Positions 20,665 through 31,443 of a DNA stretch of 64,000 bases are shown in pieces. This stretch comes from Amorphophallus konjac (taxonomy: Eukaryota; Streptophyta; Magnoliopsida; Alismatales; Araceae). Every line of letters begins with the position of its first letter. Within the stretch, counting starts at the first letter, position 1. A program made the position numbers and the translations under genes. Where the stretch lies: positions 170,916,334 to 170,980,333 of the forward strand of contig CM040120.1 in assembly GCA_022559845.1 (NCBI GenBank), in the 5' to 3' direction. Below the pieces are notes generated by a model. The model did no database searches and was not told where the DNA came from. It saw only the letters and a program-made list of their open reading frames with translations.

Positions 20665-23600
20665 GTGACCGACCAGCAGTCCTTGGTCTTCTCGAACCAG
20701 GACCTCGAAGGAGTGGTCACCCCACATGATGACACCCTTGTTATCTCGGCCACGATGAACCATTGTAATGTGGACCAGATCTTAGTGGATAATGGCAGTG
20801 CCCCTGATATTTTGTTGTACGAGTGTTTGCTAAAGATGGGTGAAAACCCGTCAAAACTACGTCCGATCCGAACCCCCCTTTGTGGGTTTAATGGCCAGGT
20901 GACCTATCCCGAGGGAGCCCTAAGCCTGCCTGTTACCCTCGGTACCCTGCCCAAAGTCGTAACCTTTATGGCAAACTTCGTAGTGGTAAAGAAGATATCG
21001 GCCTATAATGCCATTTTCGGCCAAGGCATCCTCGGTCGAATCACGGTAGTGCCCTCCACATACCACCAAAAAATGAAGTTTCTTACCAAATACGGCATCG
21101 GGGAAGTCCAAGGCAATCAGGCAACAGCTAGAAGGTGCTATAAGATCTCGGTAGAAACCGTAAGGCCAGAGGACAAGGGAAAAGAGCTAGGAACGATTGA
21201 AGATAAAACGGCAAGCAAACCCGGGGGAGAGCTACTGTCTATTTTCCTCAGAAATGATCTGACCCTCGAAGTAAAAATTGAGGCTGATGTACCACCTGAA
21301 CTACAAGCTCAATATAAAGACTTTCTTTTGGAGTATGTGCACATTTTCGCATGGTCTGACGAGGATCTCCATGGCATTCCCAAGGAGACAGTAATGCACC
21401 CCCTCAACCTCGACCCTGCCGTAAAATCGGTACAACAACGAAAGAGGAAGCACACCCTTGAGAAACGGGCGATTATTAAAGAGCAAATCAACAAGGGGAA
21501 GAACATTGGGTTATTTAACCTGGTCCTTTACCCTACCTAGCTCGCCAACGTCGTCCTGGTACCCAAAACCTCGGGCAAATGGCGGATGTGCGTCAACTTC
21601 ACCGACCTCAATAAAGCCACCCCAAAAGACTGCTACCCGCTACAAAGCATCGACCAACTCATCGATTCAACTACGGGCAACGAACTTCTTAGTTTTCTGG
21701 ATGCATATTCTGGATATCACCAGATCCAAATGAGCCCCAAAGACGTAGAGAAGACCACCTTCATCACCGGCTTCGGCATCTATTGCTATACCCGAATGCC
21801 ATTCTGACTAAAAAATGCCGGAGCTACTTACCAAAGGCTGGTCAATCAGATATTTGAGGATCAGATTGGGTGAAATGTCGAAGCCTATATCGACGACATG
21901 CTTGTAAAATCACAAAAGGCCAAGTGCCATTTTGCCGACCTGGCCGAGACCTTCAGCACCCTCCATAGGTACCAAATGAAGCTCAATCCCGCCAAGTGTG
22001 CCTTTGGGCTTAAGTTTGGGAAATTCCTGGGCTTCTTGGTGACCCAACGAGGGATCGAAGCCAACCCCGACAAGGTCCAGGCTATCCTTGATATGCGGCC
22101 GCCTACCTGCATCAAAGATGTGCAACGATTGACCGGCCGGATCGCCACGCTAAACCGCTTCCTATCCCGAGGGGCAGAATGCTACCTAACCTTCTTCAAA
22201 TTTTTGAGAGGACCGAAATTGGCAACCCTCGCGTTCGCTTGGGACGAGGAGTGCGAGAAGGCATTCACCGAGCTTAAGGAGTTTCTGACATCACCTTCTA
22301 TATTATCCAAGCTAGTACCGGGAGAGACTCTATACCTTTATCTCTCGGCAACACCATCCACGGTAAGCTCAGTCCTCATTCGAGATGACCAAGGAAGACA
22401 AAGGCCCATTTATTACATCATTAAAGTGCTCTTGGATGCCGAAAGGAGTTACCCCATAACCAAGAAACTCGTGCTAGCGTTGGTTACCTCGGCCAAACGC
22501 CTCCGGCCATACTTCCAGGGACACTCTATTGTGGTGCTGACTACCGAGCCTCTGAAGAAAATTCCGGCCCATCTAGAAGCCTCGGGTCGACTCGTCAAGT
22601 GGGCAATATTGCTTGGGGCCTACGACATTTCCTACCGGCCCCGCACCGCCATTAAGGGACAAGCTCTCGTCGATTTTATCGCAAAGACTGTTGTCCCTCC
22701 GGGAGAGGCATCCGAACCAACGGCCAGCCCGGCCTGGGATCTCTTCATGGATGGATCTTCCAATTCAACTGACAGCGGAGCTGGCATCCTCATCACATCC
22801 CCAGAAGGTGTCGAGCTCCAGTACGCCCTGAAATTCCACTTCAAGGCCTCCAAAAATGCCTCAGAGTACGAAGCCCTGATTTTTGGAGCTAGGATGGTGA
22901 AGCGCCTAGGAGCCGAGCGAGTCAACATCTACACCGACTCTCAGTTGGTCGCTAGCCAAATCCATGGAGACTACGAAGCTCGGGAATCATAGATGGTCAA
23001 ATACCTTCACCTGGTGAAAGAGATAGCTCGATCATTTGAGAGCTTTTAGGTAATCCAAATAGCCCAGGAAGAAAACTCCCAAGCAGATGCCCTCTCTTGA
23101 TTGGCTTCTTCCAACACCACAGAAGGGACTAGGTTCATCCTACTCGAAGAGTTGGACCGACCGAGCGTGGAAATCGAAACCGTAGCAACCGTGCAGGCAT
23201 CTCCCGACGACTGGAGGACCCCATACGTAGCCTGGCTAACTGACTCTCGAGAGCCCGCTGACCCTCGGGAGGACAGGAGTCTCAAATATCAAGCTCGATG
23301 ATTGATCTTATTCGACGAAAATCTTTACCGATGATCCTTTGCCCGACCCCTCCTCAAGTGCCTTAGCACCCCAGAGGCTCAGCGAGCCGTTAAAGAAATT
23401 CACAAAGGGATCTGCGAAGCACACCAAGGGGGGAGGTCGATAGCGAGGATCTTGCTACGCCGAGGTCACTAGTGGCCCACCCTCTAGCGAGACTGGTCTG
23501 CATATGCTCGGAAGTGTGACCGCTGCCAAAGGTTCGACCACCTGGTCCACCAACCAGCCCCGGAGCTCTTAACTCTAACCGAGCCTTATCCCTTCGCTCA

Positions 23601-24448
23601 GTGGGGAATTGATATCCTTGGGCCCTTCCCAGTGGCTCGGGCTCAGAAAAGGTTCCTTATTATAGCCATTGACAATTTCTCCAAAATGGATCGAGGCTGA
23701 AGCTACTGCTAAGATAACCGAAGTAGTGATCTGGAGTTTCGTGTGGAGAACGATCATTTGTCATGTTGGCATCCCCTGGGTGATTGTGAGCGATAACGGT
23801 CGACAGTTTGATAGCGCTTATTTTAAGAATAAGTGTGCTGACCTACATATTCGCAACCACTTCACTTCGGTAGCCCACCCCCAAGCTAACGAGCTGGTCG
23901 AAAATGCCAACAAAACTATCCATAAAGGCATAAAGACCCGGCTAGGCAAAGCCAAGGGTAATTGGCTCGAGGAACTGCCTAGCGTACTATGGTCGTACCG
24001 AACCACTCCTAGAACTACCTCGGGAGAAACTCCATTCCAACTAGTATATGGCACCGAGGCAGTCATCCCACTCGAGGTCGGTAGCCCATCCCTTCATGTT
24101 ATCCACTTCCTGCCCGAGTCTAATGAGCAGAAGCTGCTGGAAAACTTGGACCTGACCGACGAAGTACGCGAGGTCACAAGAATTCGAGCAATGGAGTACC
24201 AGTGATGCATGATTCAGTACTACAACGCTCAGGTCTGAGACAAGCAGTTCCAGCCAGGAGACCTCGTTCTCAGGAAGGCCGAAGCCTCTCGACCGCTGGA
24301 GGCGGTGGGGAAGCTAGCCCCTAACTGGGAAGGCCCCTACCGAATGATCGAGAAACTCGGGAAAAGAGCATACCGACTATCTACCATGGAAGGGATGCCT
24401 ATCCCTCGGACTTGGAATGTGGCGGCCCTGCAGAAGTTCTATTTCTGA
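20665..24448 (+). pseudogene. pol: Pol of Tat element B: protease, RT, RNase H, archaic RNase H, integrase (many stops)
   Basis: Domains in order: protease-like segment with ILVDNGSAPDILLY at about 20784 (the usual D-S/T-G reads D-N-G); RT from about 21270 with catalytic YIDD at 21886; Gypsy RNase H from about 22310, decayed; archaic RNase H starting LFMDGSSNSTDSGAGILI at 22741; integrase with the DDE triad visible in WGIDILGPFP (about 23602), IVSDNGRQF (about 23782) and NELVENANKT (about 23888). A C-terminal GPYRMIEKLGKRAYRL block follows to the stop at 24446. In-frame stops lie at 21538, 21805, 21871, 22990, 23047, 23098 and 24203, among others, and there is a frameshift near 23690. Most stops fit C-to-T or G-to-A change from Gln, Arg or Trp codons. 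The two RNase H domains identify the Tat lineage. Confidence 0.9.
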
Positions 24449-25675
24449 GCTCATCCATACATGTAAGAAACCAATAAAGGCAATAAACTCTCCATTTCAT
24501 TAATGTCACAATTTGGGTACATCAGATGGGACGTAGACAGCACAGTGTGCATATAAGAAAAAGTGATACACCACGAACTAAGTACTCGGTGCGGACGGGT
24601 TTAGCAGCTCCAAGCCGAGCCACTGACTCCACCCAGTATGGAAACTGGCTCGGATGACGGACGGTTGACTTTGTCTGCTCGGGAGGTTTGGAAGAAATGG
24701 TGTTAGTAGGAAGGAAAAGAAAAGGAAAATATGCCCGGACGCCAGAAAACAAAGGAAGGCCTCCTCTGCCAACTCTTTGGAAGATGGAGCAGAGCAAAGC
24801 CAACAAAGGATGGCACGGGCATGAAGAAACAGAAAGCAAGCACCCTCTGGGTGGTGCGAGCAAGGAAAGAGGAGGAGCAGAAAGAGGGCATCCTACAAAT
24901 AGTGAAATAAAAAGGAGGGGGAGAGGGGGAGCGGAAGAGATGAGGAAGGAGCGAGGCAAAGCCATAGCTCTAAACGCCCTCCTTCTCTCAGACTCCCTCC
25001 GCTTCTACCTTCCACCTAAATAGGAGCGGTGGTCCAGAGGTCGGGAGGGAGCACGTCGCCATGCGCCGTCCCTTCTTGTACGCCGCCCGCCATTCGCCGT
25101 CCATTCTTCTACGCCGAAGTCATCCAGACGCCACCACCGAAGCCTTCATCAATGTCGGACTCCATACCTCACCGAAAGATGACAACAGAAAATAAGGCGG
25201 TGCCAGATTTCACCGTAGAGAGAAGGAAGAGCAGGAAACTCAATAAAGCCCTTGTTGTAGTGTGAAGTGGAAAAGGTGCCCTTCGAGACCTTTTATAGGC
25301 CGGAGGGGGAAACCCCTGCCTTAATTGAACCTCTCCTCGAAAACACGCAAGGGACTGAAAAGTGAAGGCGAATACCTCCCCGAGGAGTAATTACGCCTCC
25401 CTGCAATTAAAATCTCTCTACAGGAATATGGGAGCGGACAGGTCAATTAAAGCGCCAAAAGATAGAAAAATGCCAGATAAGCACCCTTTGATAAGTCGAT
25501 CGGCATTACGACCAGATTTTTCGATGGAAGAATCGGACAAGATATTTGATTTACCAACGACTGCGGATATCAAACTAAGCCAAGTACGGCAAGAAGCATT
25601 CAAGTATGCTCTGAAACTTACTGCCATTATATTCCGAGGAAAAGAAAGTGCATTATGAAGTTTCCAAAAAGGCCC
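24449..25675 (+). other. Post-pol region of Tat element B
   Basis: No convincing gene. The part 24540-25320 matches 47850-48540 in inverted orientation (shared GCACCACYYNGAGGGTGCTTGCTTTCTG, CTTCCAAAGAGTTGGCAG, CCGAGCCAGTTTCC, GGCCTATAAAAGGTCT on the opposite strand). That other copy lies after the expected pol end of minus-strand element C, so this is a conserved element region. On the minus strand it has a TATA-like CTATAAAAGGTC at about 25290, which could start an antisense transcript. Between 25330 and 25675 I see nothing recognisable. Confidence 0.55.
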
Positions 25676-25686
25676 CCATATAAAAA
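25676..25686 (+). promoter_or_regulatory. Candidate TATA box upstream of the intron-bearing gene-like region
   Basis: CCATATAAAAAG lies about 45 bases upstream of the ATG at 25728, at a spacing that fits a plant promoter with a short 5' leader. Confidence 0.4.
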
Positions 25687-25727
25687 GAGGAAGGGCTAGT
25701 AAAGCAAAGATAGCCTAATCAATCGAG

Positions 25728-28627
25728 ATGGTAGAAGAAGGGGAGGTCGGTGATCATTCCAGAAGCCCGATAGTTGGAAGGCCCGCGCGCTCGACCCCTC
25801 TCCTACGGTCTTTGAAGGATTTGAGCGAAGAGGGAAATGCCCGCCTTGAGCTGCAACAATTCCCTTTTCCGATTGAAGAACCCATACCCCCGGTAATCTC
25901 TTGGTGTTCAGAGCGAGATTGCCACTGTCCGTATCGGAGTTTTGTGCGAAGGGAGGTTAGAACCGCCACGTATTATCGCCAAACTTCTTGGCTCTTTGTC
26001 CTGTTGAAAATTCATGGCTTGGAACTCAGTACTCCTGCTGAGGCTATCCTGGCCCACAAACTATTTGTATCCTTCAATTACGCGGATGGCTGGGTTTTAG
26101 ATCACCTGGGCTTGTACCATTGTCTAGCTTGCCGAGATCATCCGAATCTGGCTCAGTTAGCCGACTGTTGTGAGAAGATTGAGGATATATGCTGGCTACT
26201 TCGTGTGGCTGCTTCCCGGGACAAGGAGGTGGCTTTGTACTATTGGCCTCTTTCCCCTTTATATAACGGGCCAGCAGGTATGTCATCATGTTTCCACCGG
26301 GACCCATGTCTTCATATTGATTTTTATGCTTAAACTTGTATCCTCTTCTCTTCTCTCCTTTTAGATAGACTAGACATACGGCAGCAAGGAGATTATCGCA
26401 AGCTAATTATGCAGGCTTAGAAGCCTTCTTATTTTGATACTCCTGCATCAGCTCCCACTACTACTCCTTTGCCTTGCGGCAGTCGGAAGAGAAAAGCATC
26501 CTCCTTGGTAAAAGTTGTTGTGGCACAGGTATAAAGGCCCGCCAAGTTGCAGTAGAGCAAGCGGCTTCTGCAATTCCCTCTTCCGAGGTGGCCCCGCATC
26601 AGCTACCGTCATTTGAAGAATTTGCTGCCTCCCAAGCTTCACCGGCCAGAGATGAGGGTACTTTTGCACCATTATTATTACTGTGACATTTCTTTGAAGA
26701 ACTTCCTTAGGCTTATTTTGTGTTTTTTCCTGCATCTTGTAGCAGCACTGAAAGATGCACCGACTCCGTCTGCTGAGGTAGACGTTGGTGCAGTTGTTGA
26801 TGCCGGGGCAGAAATGTTTGTTGGCAGCCCTGAGAGAGAAACTCTCCCTTTCCCTACCCCAGCTAGTGAGGCGGCATGTAGATCAAACAGAATTGCCTTC
26901 GATGTTTCATATTCTAGAGTTTATCACCCTATCTCATTGTACCCTTTATGACATGCCCCAGGACTCCCCAAGATTTTGCCTGCAACGGGAGTTTCTTCTT
27001 CGGGTCCATCGGCATCATCAAGAGGACGCCGAGCGTCACGTAAAAAGGCGGTAGCCCCAGTATGACGCATGGCCACTCGTTCAACTGCCCGCCAAGAGGC
27101 AGAAACAACTTTGAAACCTAGTGTTGAAGTGGAGAGCTCTTCTGAAAGTTCCCCGTCCCTGTCCGTAGAACAAGTGGACTATGGTTGTTCTGGTGATGAG
27201 GGAACTACTAACGCTGACGGAGGTGGGACCTTCGCTTCCTACCCCTTAATAGAAGGATTGGCCGTATTCAATCCCCCTCGACTCATTGTTAGAACCCCTG
27301 AAGAGACCCTGCCAGAGATGGCTGCTGGGACCGGTGTAGAGGAATATCCAACCTCTTCTGTAGTTGAATCACTAATAGAAGAACCATCTATTCAGCAGGT
27401 TGTTGAGATGTCGATTCCGGAACCTACTGTAGTTGAAGTGAGCTCCATGCTCTTGATATTACTTTCTTTTCATTTTCTGGTCCTTCAGACCATCTAATAT
27501 TATTTTGCTTGCTTCCCTTTCTTCAGATGTCCATCATCTCAAATCAGGTCACAGTTCCTATTATCGGTAGTATTCCTCCAGTCGAAGCATCATGCCCTCC
27601 TTCTGTCGTGCCCTCAGCCCCTGAAGAGGTTGTGCCCTTATTGCGGCCGGTGCCTATCAGAGCTCAGCCTGGATCTGATGTAATGCCAATTGATCTGGAA
27701 ACATCTGGGGAAACTTCAAGGATGGCCCTTGCCCCGGAAATTAAGGCCTGAAACCCGAGCATTGGCTTTTACTTCAATGATGGTGCAGGTATCTATTCTA
27801 GTGCTTCCAACTTTTGAAGAGCGGGCTATTGAGTTAGGGTCAGAGACAGCTCCAGCTCTTCCTAGCATGGTGACATCAGAAGAGCATACCGTGTCAGGAG
27901 AGAAGCTATCGGGGCTCGATAAAGCTATTGGAGCATCAAGCATGGCCATTGTGCCATCTTTACCGTCCTCTTCTTCAGCCACGGATGTTGACTTGTGGGC
28001 CAATGTGGATAGTGAGGTTGAGTTCCACCCACCGCCAGCGACATCTTTTGGCATTACTTCTTCGGACGAGGTGGTGTGGTACCATTTGGGGATGTTGCGG
28101 CTGGTAGTCTTGTCCGAGCCAGCTCTAACTTATCCCAGGTTGCAGGGAATTGCCGAGTAGCTATCTATTGGTGTTCATGCACTGGGATGCCCCATGGAGC
28201 TATGGACTTAGAGGGTGATTCTTTTGCTGAAATTTGTGAATCGCCGAGACTTTCTGGGGCGTATTAAAAGTGACAGACTTGCCGCACTGAGAATGCAGAA
28301 AGCTGATTGCCAGGCAGCTCTAGAACTTCTAGAGTTGGATCTTCAGGAGCGTCATGCTCTTGCTGCAACCCTATCCTCACGCATTTAATCATTGCGGGGC
28401 AGGCTGGAGGAGATGCAAGTGGAGATGGTCTCCATGCTGGTGGAGCTGCATCTTACAAAAGATATGGATGCTGGAAGTGCTGAGGAAACTACCGTGCTAG
28501 AGGGTCAGGTGGCTTCACTGCACGACGAGCTGGCTCGGCTTCAGGAGGAGGAGATTCGTCTCCGTGAAAAGGGGGCAGCCCCTTCTGTTGGGCTTTTAGA
28601 CTTTGAAGATATCTTTCGCCGGCAATA
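25728..28627 (+). pseudogene. Intron-bearing gene-like region of unknown function, coiled-coil C-terminus
   Basis: I do not recognise the protein. The first block (25728 to about 26275) encodes a folded-looking domain of about 180 residues with conserved-looking Trp, Cys and His positions (CSERDCHCPYRSF, WVLDHLGLYHCLACRDHP). Good splice sites follow: donor at 26277 (AG/GTATGT) and acceptor at 26364 (CTCCTTTTAG); donor near 26657 and acceptor near 26743 (TCTTGTAG); donor near 27439 (GTGAGC) and acceptor at 27526 (TTTCTTCAG). The middle is Ser/Pro/Glu-rich and low in complexity. The end (about 28260-28627) is coiled coil (LRMQKADCQAALELLEL, LEGQVASLHDELARLQEEE). Several frame breaks and a stop at 28386 suggest decay. 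It may be an extra protein of a Tat-type element or a captured host fragment. Confidence 0.45.
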
Positions 28628-28995
28628 GCCGTACTCAATTTAGCTCTTCTCCTCCAAAGAGAGGTCTTTTATAATTTCTCCTTTATCATAATGGAAATCA
28701 GAAATTTATTCTGTTACAACCTCCAGGCTTCCTTTATGTGTTGTCTTGTTTCCTTCTTGCCTTGCCGGCCAAGTGTCAAGGACTCTGTTGCTTTTTGAGG
28801 GGTGCTACGCGTAAACTGTAGGAGAGCGCTCACCCTTTCAAAGAAAGGGTAAGGGGTTCTCTCCACCACACCGCGAGTGCCTCGGAAGTCCGTGGTGTGG
28901 ATATGATAGAGAATGCTTGTTCGAGAGGCTAGGGATGCCACAACAGGAGGAAGGCATAGGCATGAGGCCTGGTAGAGGGGTATTTTGCTTTGCTT
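28628..28995 (+). other. 3' flank of the gene-like region
   Basis: T-rich sequence after the stop at 28627, consistent with a 3' untranslated region. I see no gene or repeat until the minisatellite. Confidence 0.3.
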
Positions 28996-29374
28996 TTGGT
29001 GCTGTAGCCGTAAGTCCTACACCGAAGGGTTTTAGCACTGATCTTGATGATGATGTCGTGGAATTGATGGTGGTTTGTTCATCGGCATGGGATGAATGAC
29101 GAAGCAAAGAGAACTTGTTTTAGCAGTGTAGGCGTAAGGCCTGCAATGGAAGGTTTTAGCACCGATCCTGACAATGATGTCGAGGAGTCGACAATAGTTT
29201 GTTCATCGGCATGGGGTGAATGCCGAAGCAAAGAGCACTTTGGTTTTAGCAGTATAGGCATAGGGCCTGCACCGGAAGGTTTTAGCAATGATCCTGATGA
29301 TGATGTCATGGCGTCGACAATGGTTTGTTCATAGGCATGGGGTGAATACTGAAGCAAAGAGAATTTTGTTTTAA
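28996..29374 (+). repeat. Minisatellite, three tandem copies of about 126 bp
   Basis: Copies start near 28998, 29122 and 29248 with AGC/GGTG-NTGTAG-CG-like sequence. Each holds GAAGGGTTTTAGC / GGAAGGTTTTAGCA, GATGATGTC and TTTGTTCATCGGCATGGGRTGAA. The 126-bp unit equals 42 codons, and one frame is open through most of two copies. The array ends four bases before the LTR of element C. Confidence 0.85.
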
Positions 29375-29378
29375 TAGT

Positions 29379-30100
29379 TGAAGAGGGGCGATCTCGCGCT
29401 ACTCCTGAGCGGGGAGGAAGATGACCACGTATCCTTGAAGTATGAACTGCAAGAAGGGAAACAAGTCAGAGGTGACCAGGGATGAATCCCCAGGGAAGAC
29501 CCTCTGATGCTTAAGTCAGCGACTGTAGTAGAGCACTGGTGCAAAGGGAGGAGTTAGGAGAAAGATGGGAGCGCGAGATCTCTCTCCACCAAAAGGTGAA
29601 GTGGTTCCTGCTCAGGGTTTTTGGCTTACCTTCTCACAGGAGGGTTCCTCCAGTTTAAATAATGGCTCGTCGAGTGAATGATCCTTATAAGCTGAGGAGT
29701 TTCAGGGGGGGTTACGTCCTCCTTGCGGGCTCTTTATAGCATGCGGACTCTTGATCTCCACTATCCCCTTGAGCTCTCTTCTTTTAAGGGACTCGTAACG
29801 GCCGTACAGTTAAGCTTCCATCAGTTGGCCCGAGCAAGAGGCACTGGCCCAGGAGGGGTCTTTCAAGCGATTAGTGCATGGTCGGTATAGGAAATAGGGG
29901 GCTCCGAAGGAGCTTTCCCAATCGAACTGATGCTCAGACTTCCAAACCCGAAGGCCGCCTAGGAAGTGCTTGATCCGAGTGAGTTATTAGGCTTATATTT
30001 AGTGGGCCCAGGGGCTACCACTTCAAGAAGCTGGGCCCCATTGGGTCAAATTGGACCTCGTTTGGCCTCGCCGTTAGGGCGGTTAGATTTCCCCTCTCCA
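29379..30100 (-). mobile_element. 3' LTR of Tat element C
   Basis: Read on the minus strand it starts TGGAGAGGGG and ends CTCTTCA, matching the split LTR of element B throughout. On the minus strand it is preceded by a polypurine tract, while no primer site follows its other end (ACTATTAAAAC). It is therefore a 3' LTR, with its element extending to higher coordinates. Confidence 0.75.
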
Positions 30101-30120
30101 CTTGTCCCCCTCCTACTCCC
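30101..30120 (-). other. Polypurine tract of Tat element C
   Basis: Minus-strand GGGAGTAGGAGGGGGACAAG, directly next to the LTR start TGGAGAGGGG. Confidence 0.7.
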
Positions 30121-30405
30121 GAGCTAAAATTAGGCTCAGACGAGTAGCATTTGGGTTGGACATTTTGTGGCTCTGGTGGGGTAGAGATCTCTCTCTAGTA
30201 GGGGCCACATGATGCGGCTTGTTCTGAAAATATGCTCGTCATGATGATAAGTTTGAAAATTAGAACAAGAAGGCCCATCTATAGGATATCGGAACGCCGC
30301 GCCACTTCCCGCTAAGGGTTATAAGCATTGCGCGTTGTTTGCGTCCCTTTATCTCTTGGGTTTAGGGTTTTGCCTTCTATTGCATTTATATTTAGAGGGG
30401 GGCTC
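30121..30405. other. Spacer between the C polypurine tract and the antisense gene
   Basis: No reading frame or repeat recognised. For the plus-strand gene it would hold the promoter. A TGCATTTATATTTAGAGG at about 30380 is a weak TATA candidate. Confidence 0.35.
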
Positions 30406-31259
30406 ATGCGCCATGAGAGCAGTTCGAAGAAGCGGAGAATCATAGCGGCTTTCGCGGAGCTAAGAGAGACTACCACGGCGGCAATCCGTCAGCTTCCTTC
30501 TCCTCCAGAGTCCTCTGATCTAGAGCGTTCCCCTTCCTCTTCCAGTTCTTCTGCATGTTCCATGGCGGACCAAAATTCTGAGCCCTAGGGGCGGGAGGAA
30601 GGACAGGCCCCAAGGCCTTTCTTGGTACCGTCGGAGCCTCTCCGCAGTGAGCTAGGGGAGGCTGATGTGAAGCGACTAGAAAACCAGCATGGGCTGCCTT
30701 GGCGATTCCAGTTCCTCGCGCCTGAGCCTCATGACTCTAGTCTGGCCACTCGTTCTGGCCACTTTTGTTCCTTCCTCTTGGCCTGAAAGTGTGGTTTTCA
30801 CCTGTCCCTTCAATCCTTTGTTGTCGAGTTGCTTCGGTTCTACCGACTAGCTCCTGTTCAACTGGTCTCCAATTCTTACACCCTCATCTTCTCCTTCCTT
30901 TTCCTTTGTGGCCAGTGTGGGGTGAATACCTCGCTAGATCTCTTCCATTATTTTTTTGAGTTGAAGGAGAACCGTTACGCTGGGAAGGGCTGCTTCTTCA
31001 TCCAGGCGAAGCGAAAGAGGAGTTGCGTGTCCCTTTCCATGAAGGACTCTTCTCATAAGGGGTGGAAGACCCAATATTTCTGGGTGGGCGCGTCCGCGGT
31101 CGGTGTAGTTTGGAATTTCCCGACGGTGCCCAACTTTTACCCAAACATCCCTACGAATCAAACAGAGGTCTCCCCGGTGGTGGAGAGGGATGCTGCTATT
31201 CTTCAGCAGAATCATCGGGAGACTGCTGAGTTGGTGACCCCATCCAACATCGAAGAGTA
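30406..31259 (+). pseudogene. Putative gypsy-type transposon protein (PF04195-like), first exon part
   Basis: ATG at 30406. One reading frame runs to 31257 with in-frame stops at 30586 (TAG) and 30784 (TGA) and a terminal TAG at 31258. After a Ser-rich start comes a block with the layout of the plant 'putative gypsy type transposon' family: HLSLQSFVVELLRFYRLAPVQL, SYTLIFSFLFLCGQCG, LDLFHYFFELKENRYAGKGCFFIQ, GWKTQYFWVG. The assignment is from memory of family layout. The protein's function is unknown. The gene lies antisense to element C, and the Copia element D landed at its codon for residue ~285, splitting it. Sequence resumes at 43984. Confidence 0.65.
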
Positions 31260-31264
31260 GCTTT
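31260..31264 (+). repeat. Target-site duplication GCTTT, left copy
   Basis: GCTTT immediately precedes the 5' LTR of element D and is repeated exactly at 43984-43988. Confidence 0.95.
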
Positions 31265-31313
31265 TGTTGCATCCCTACGGTTTTGATGATGTCTCACACT
31301 ATAAATCAATCTT

Positions 31314-31421
31314 CTATCTCTAGAATAATTCATGCTTCATCATGTAGGATTGTGCAGTTCATTCTTCTATCTCTAGAATAATTCATGCTTCATCATGTAG
31401 GACTGTGCAGTTCATATGGTT
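31314..31421 (+). repeat. Direct duplication of about 53 bp in the 5' LTR of D
   Basis: The segment CTTCTATCTCTAGAATAATT...GTGCAGTTCAT appears twice in tandem here but once in the 3' LTR (41058-41112), so it arose after insertion or was lost from the other copy. Confidence 0.85.
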
Positions 31422-31443
31422 GTCAGATAAATATGCACTACTT

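Noticed and set aside
24522..25023. Open frames on both strands in the Tat post-pol region
   Set aside because: Neither is preserved in the homologous inverted copy at 47823-48545; composition looks non-coding.
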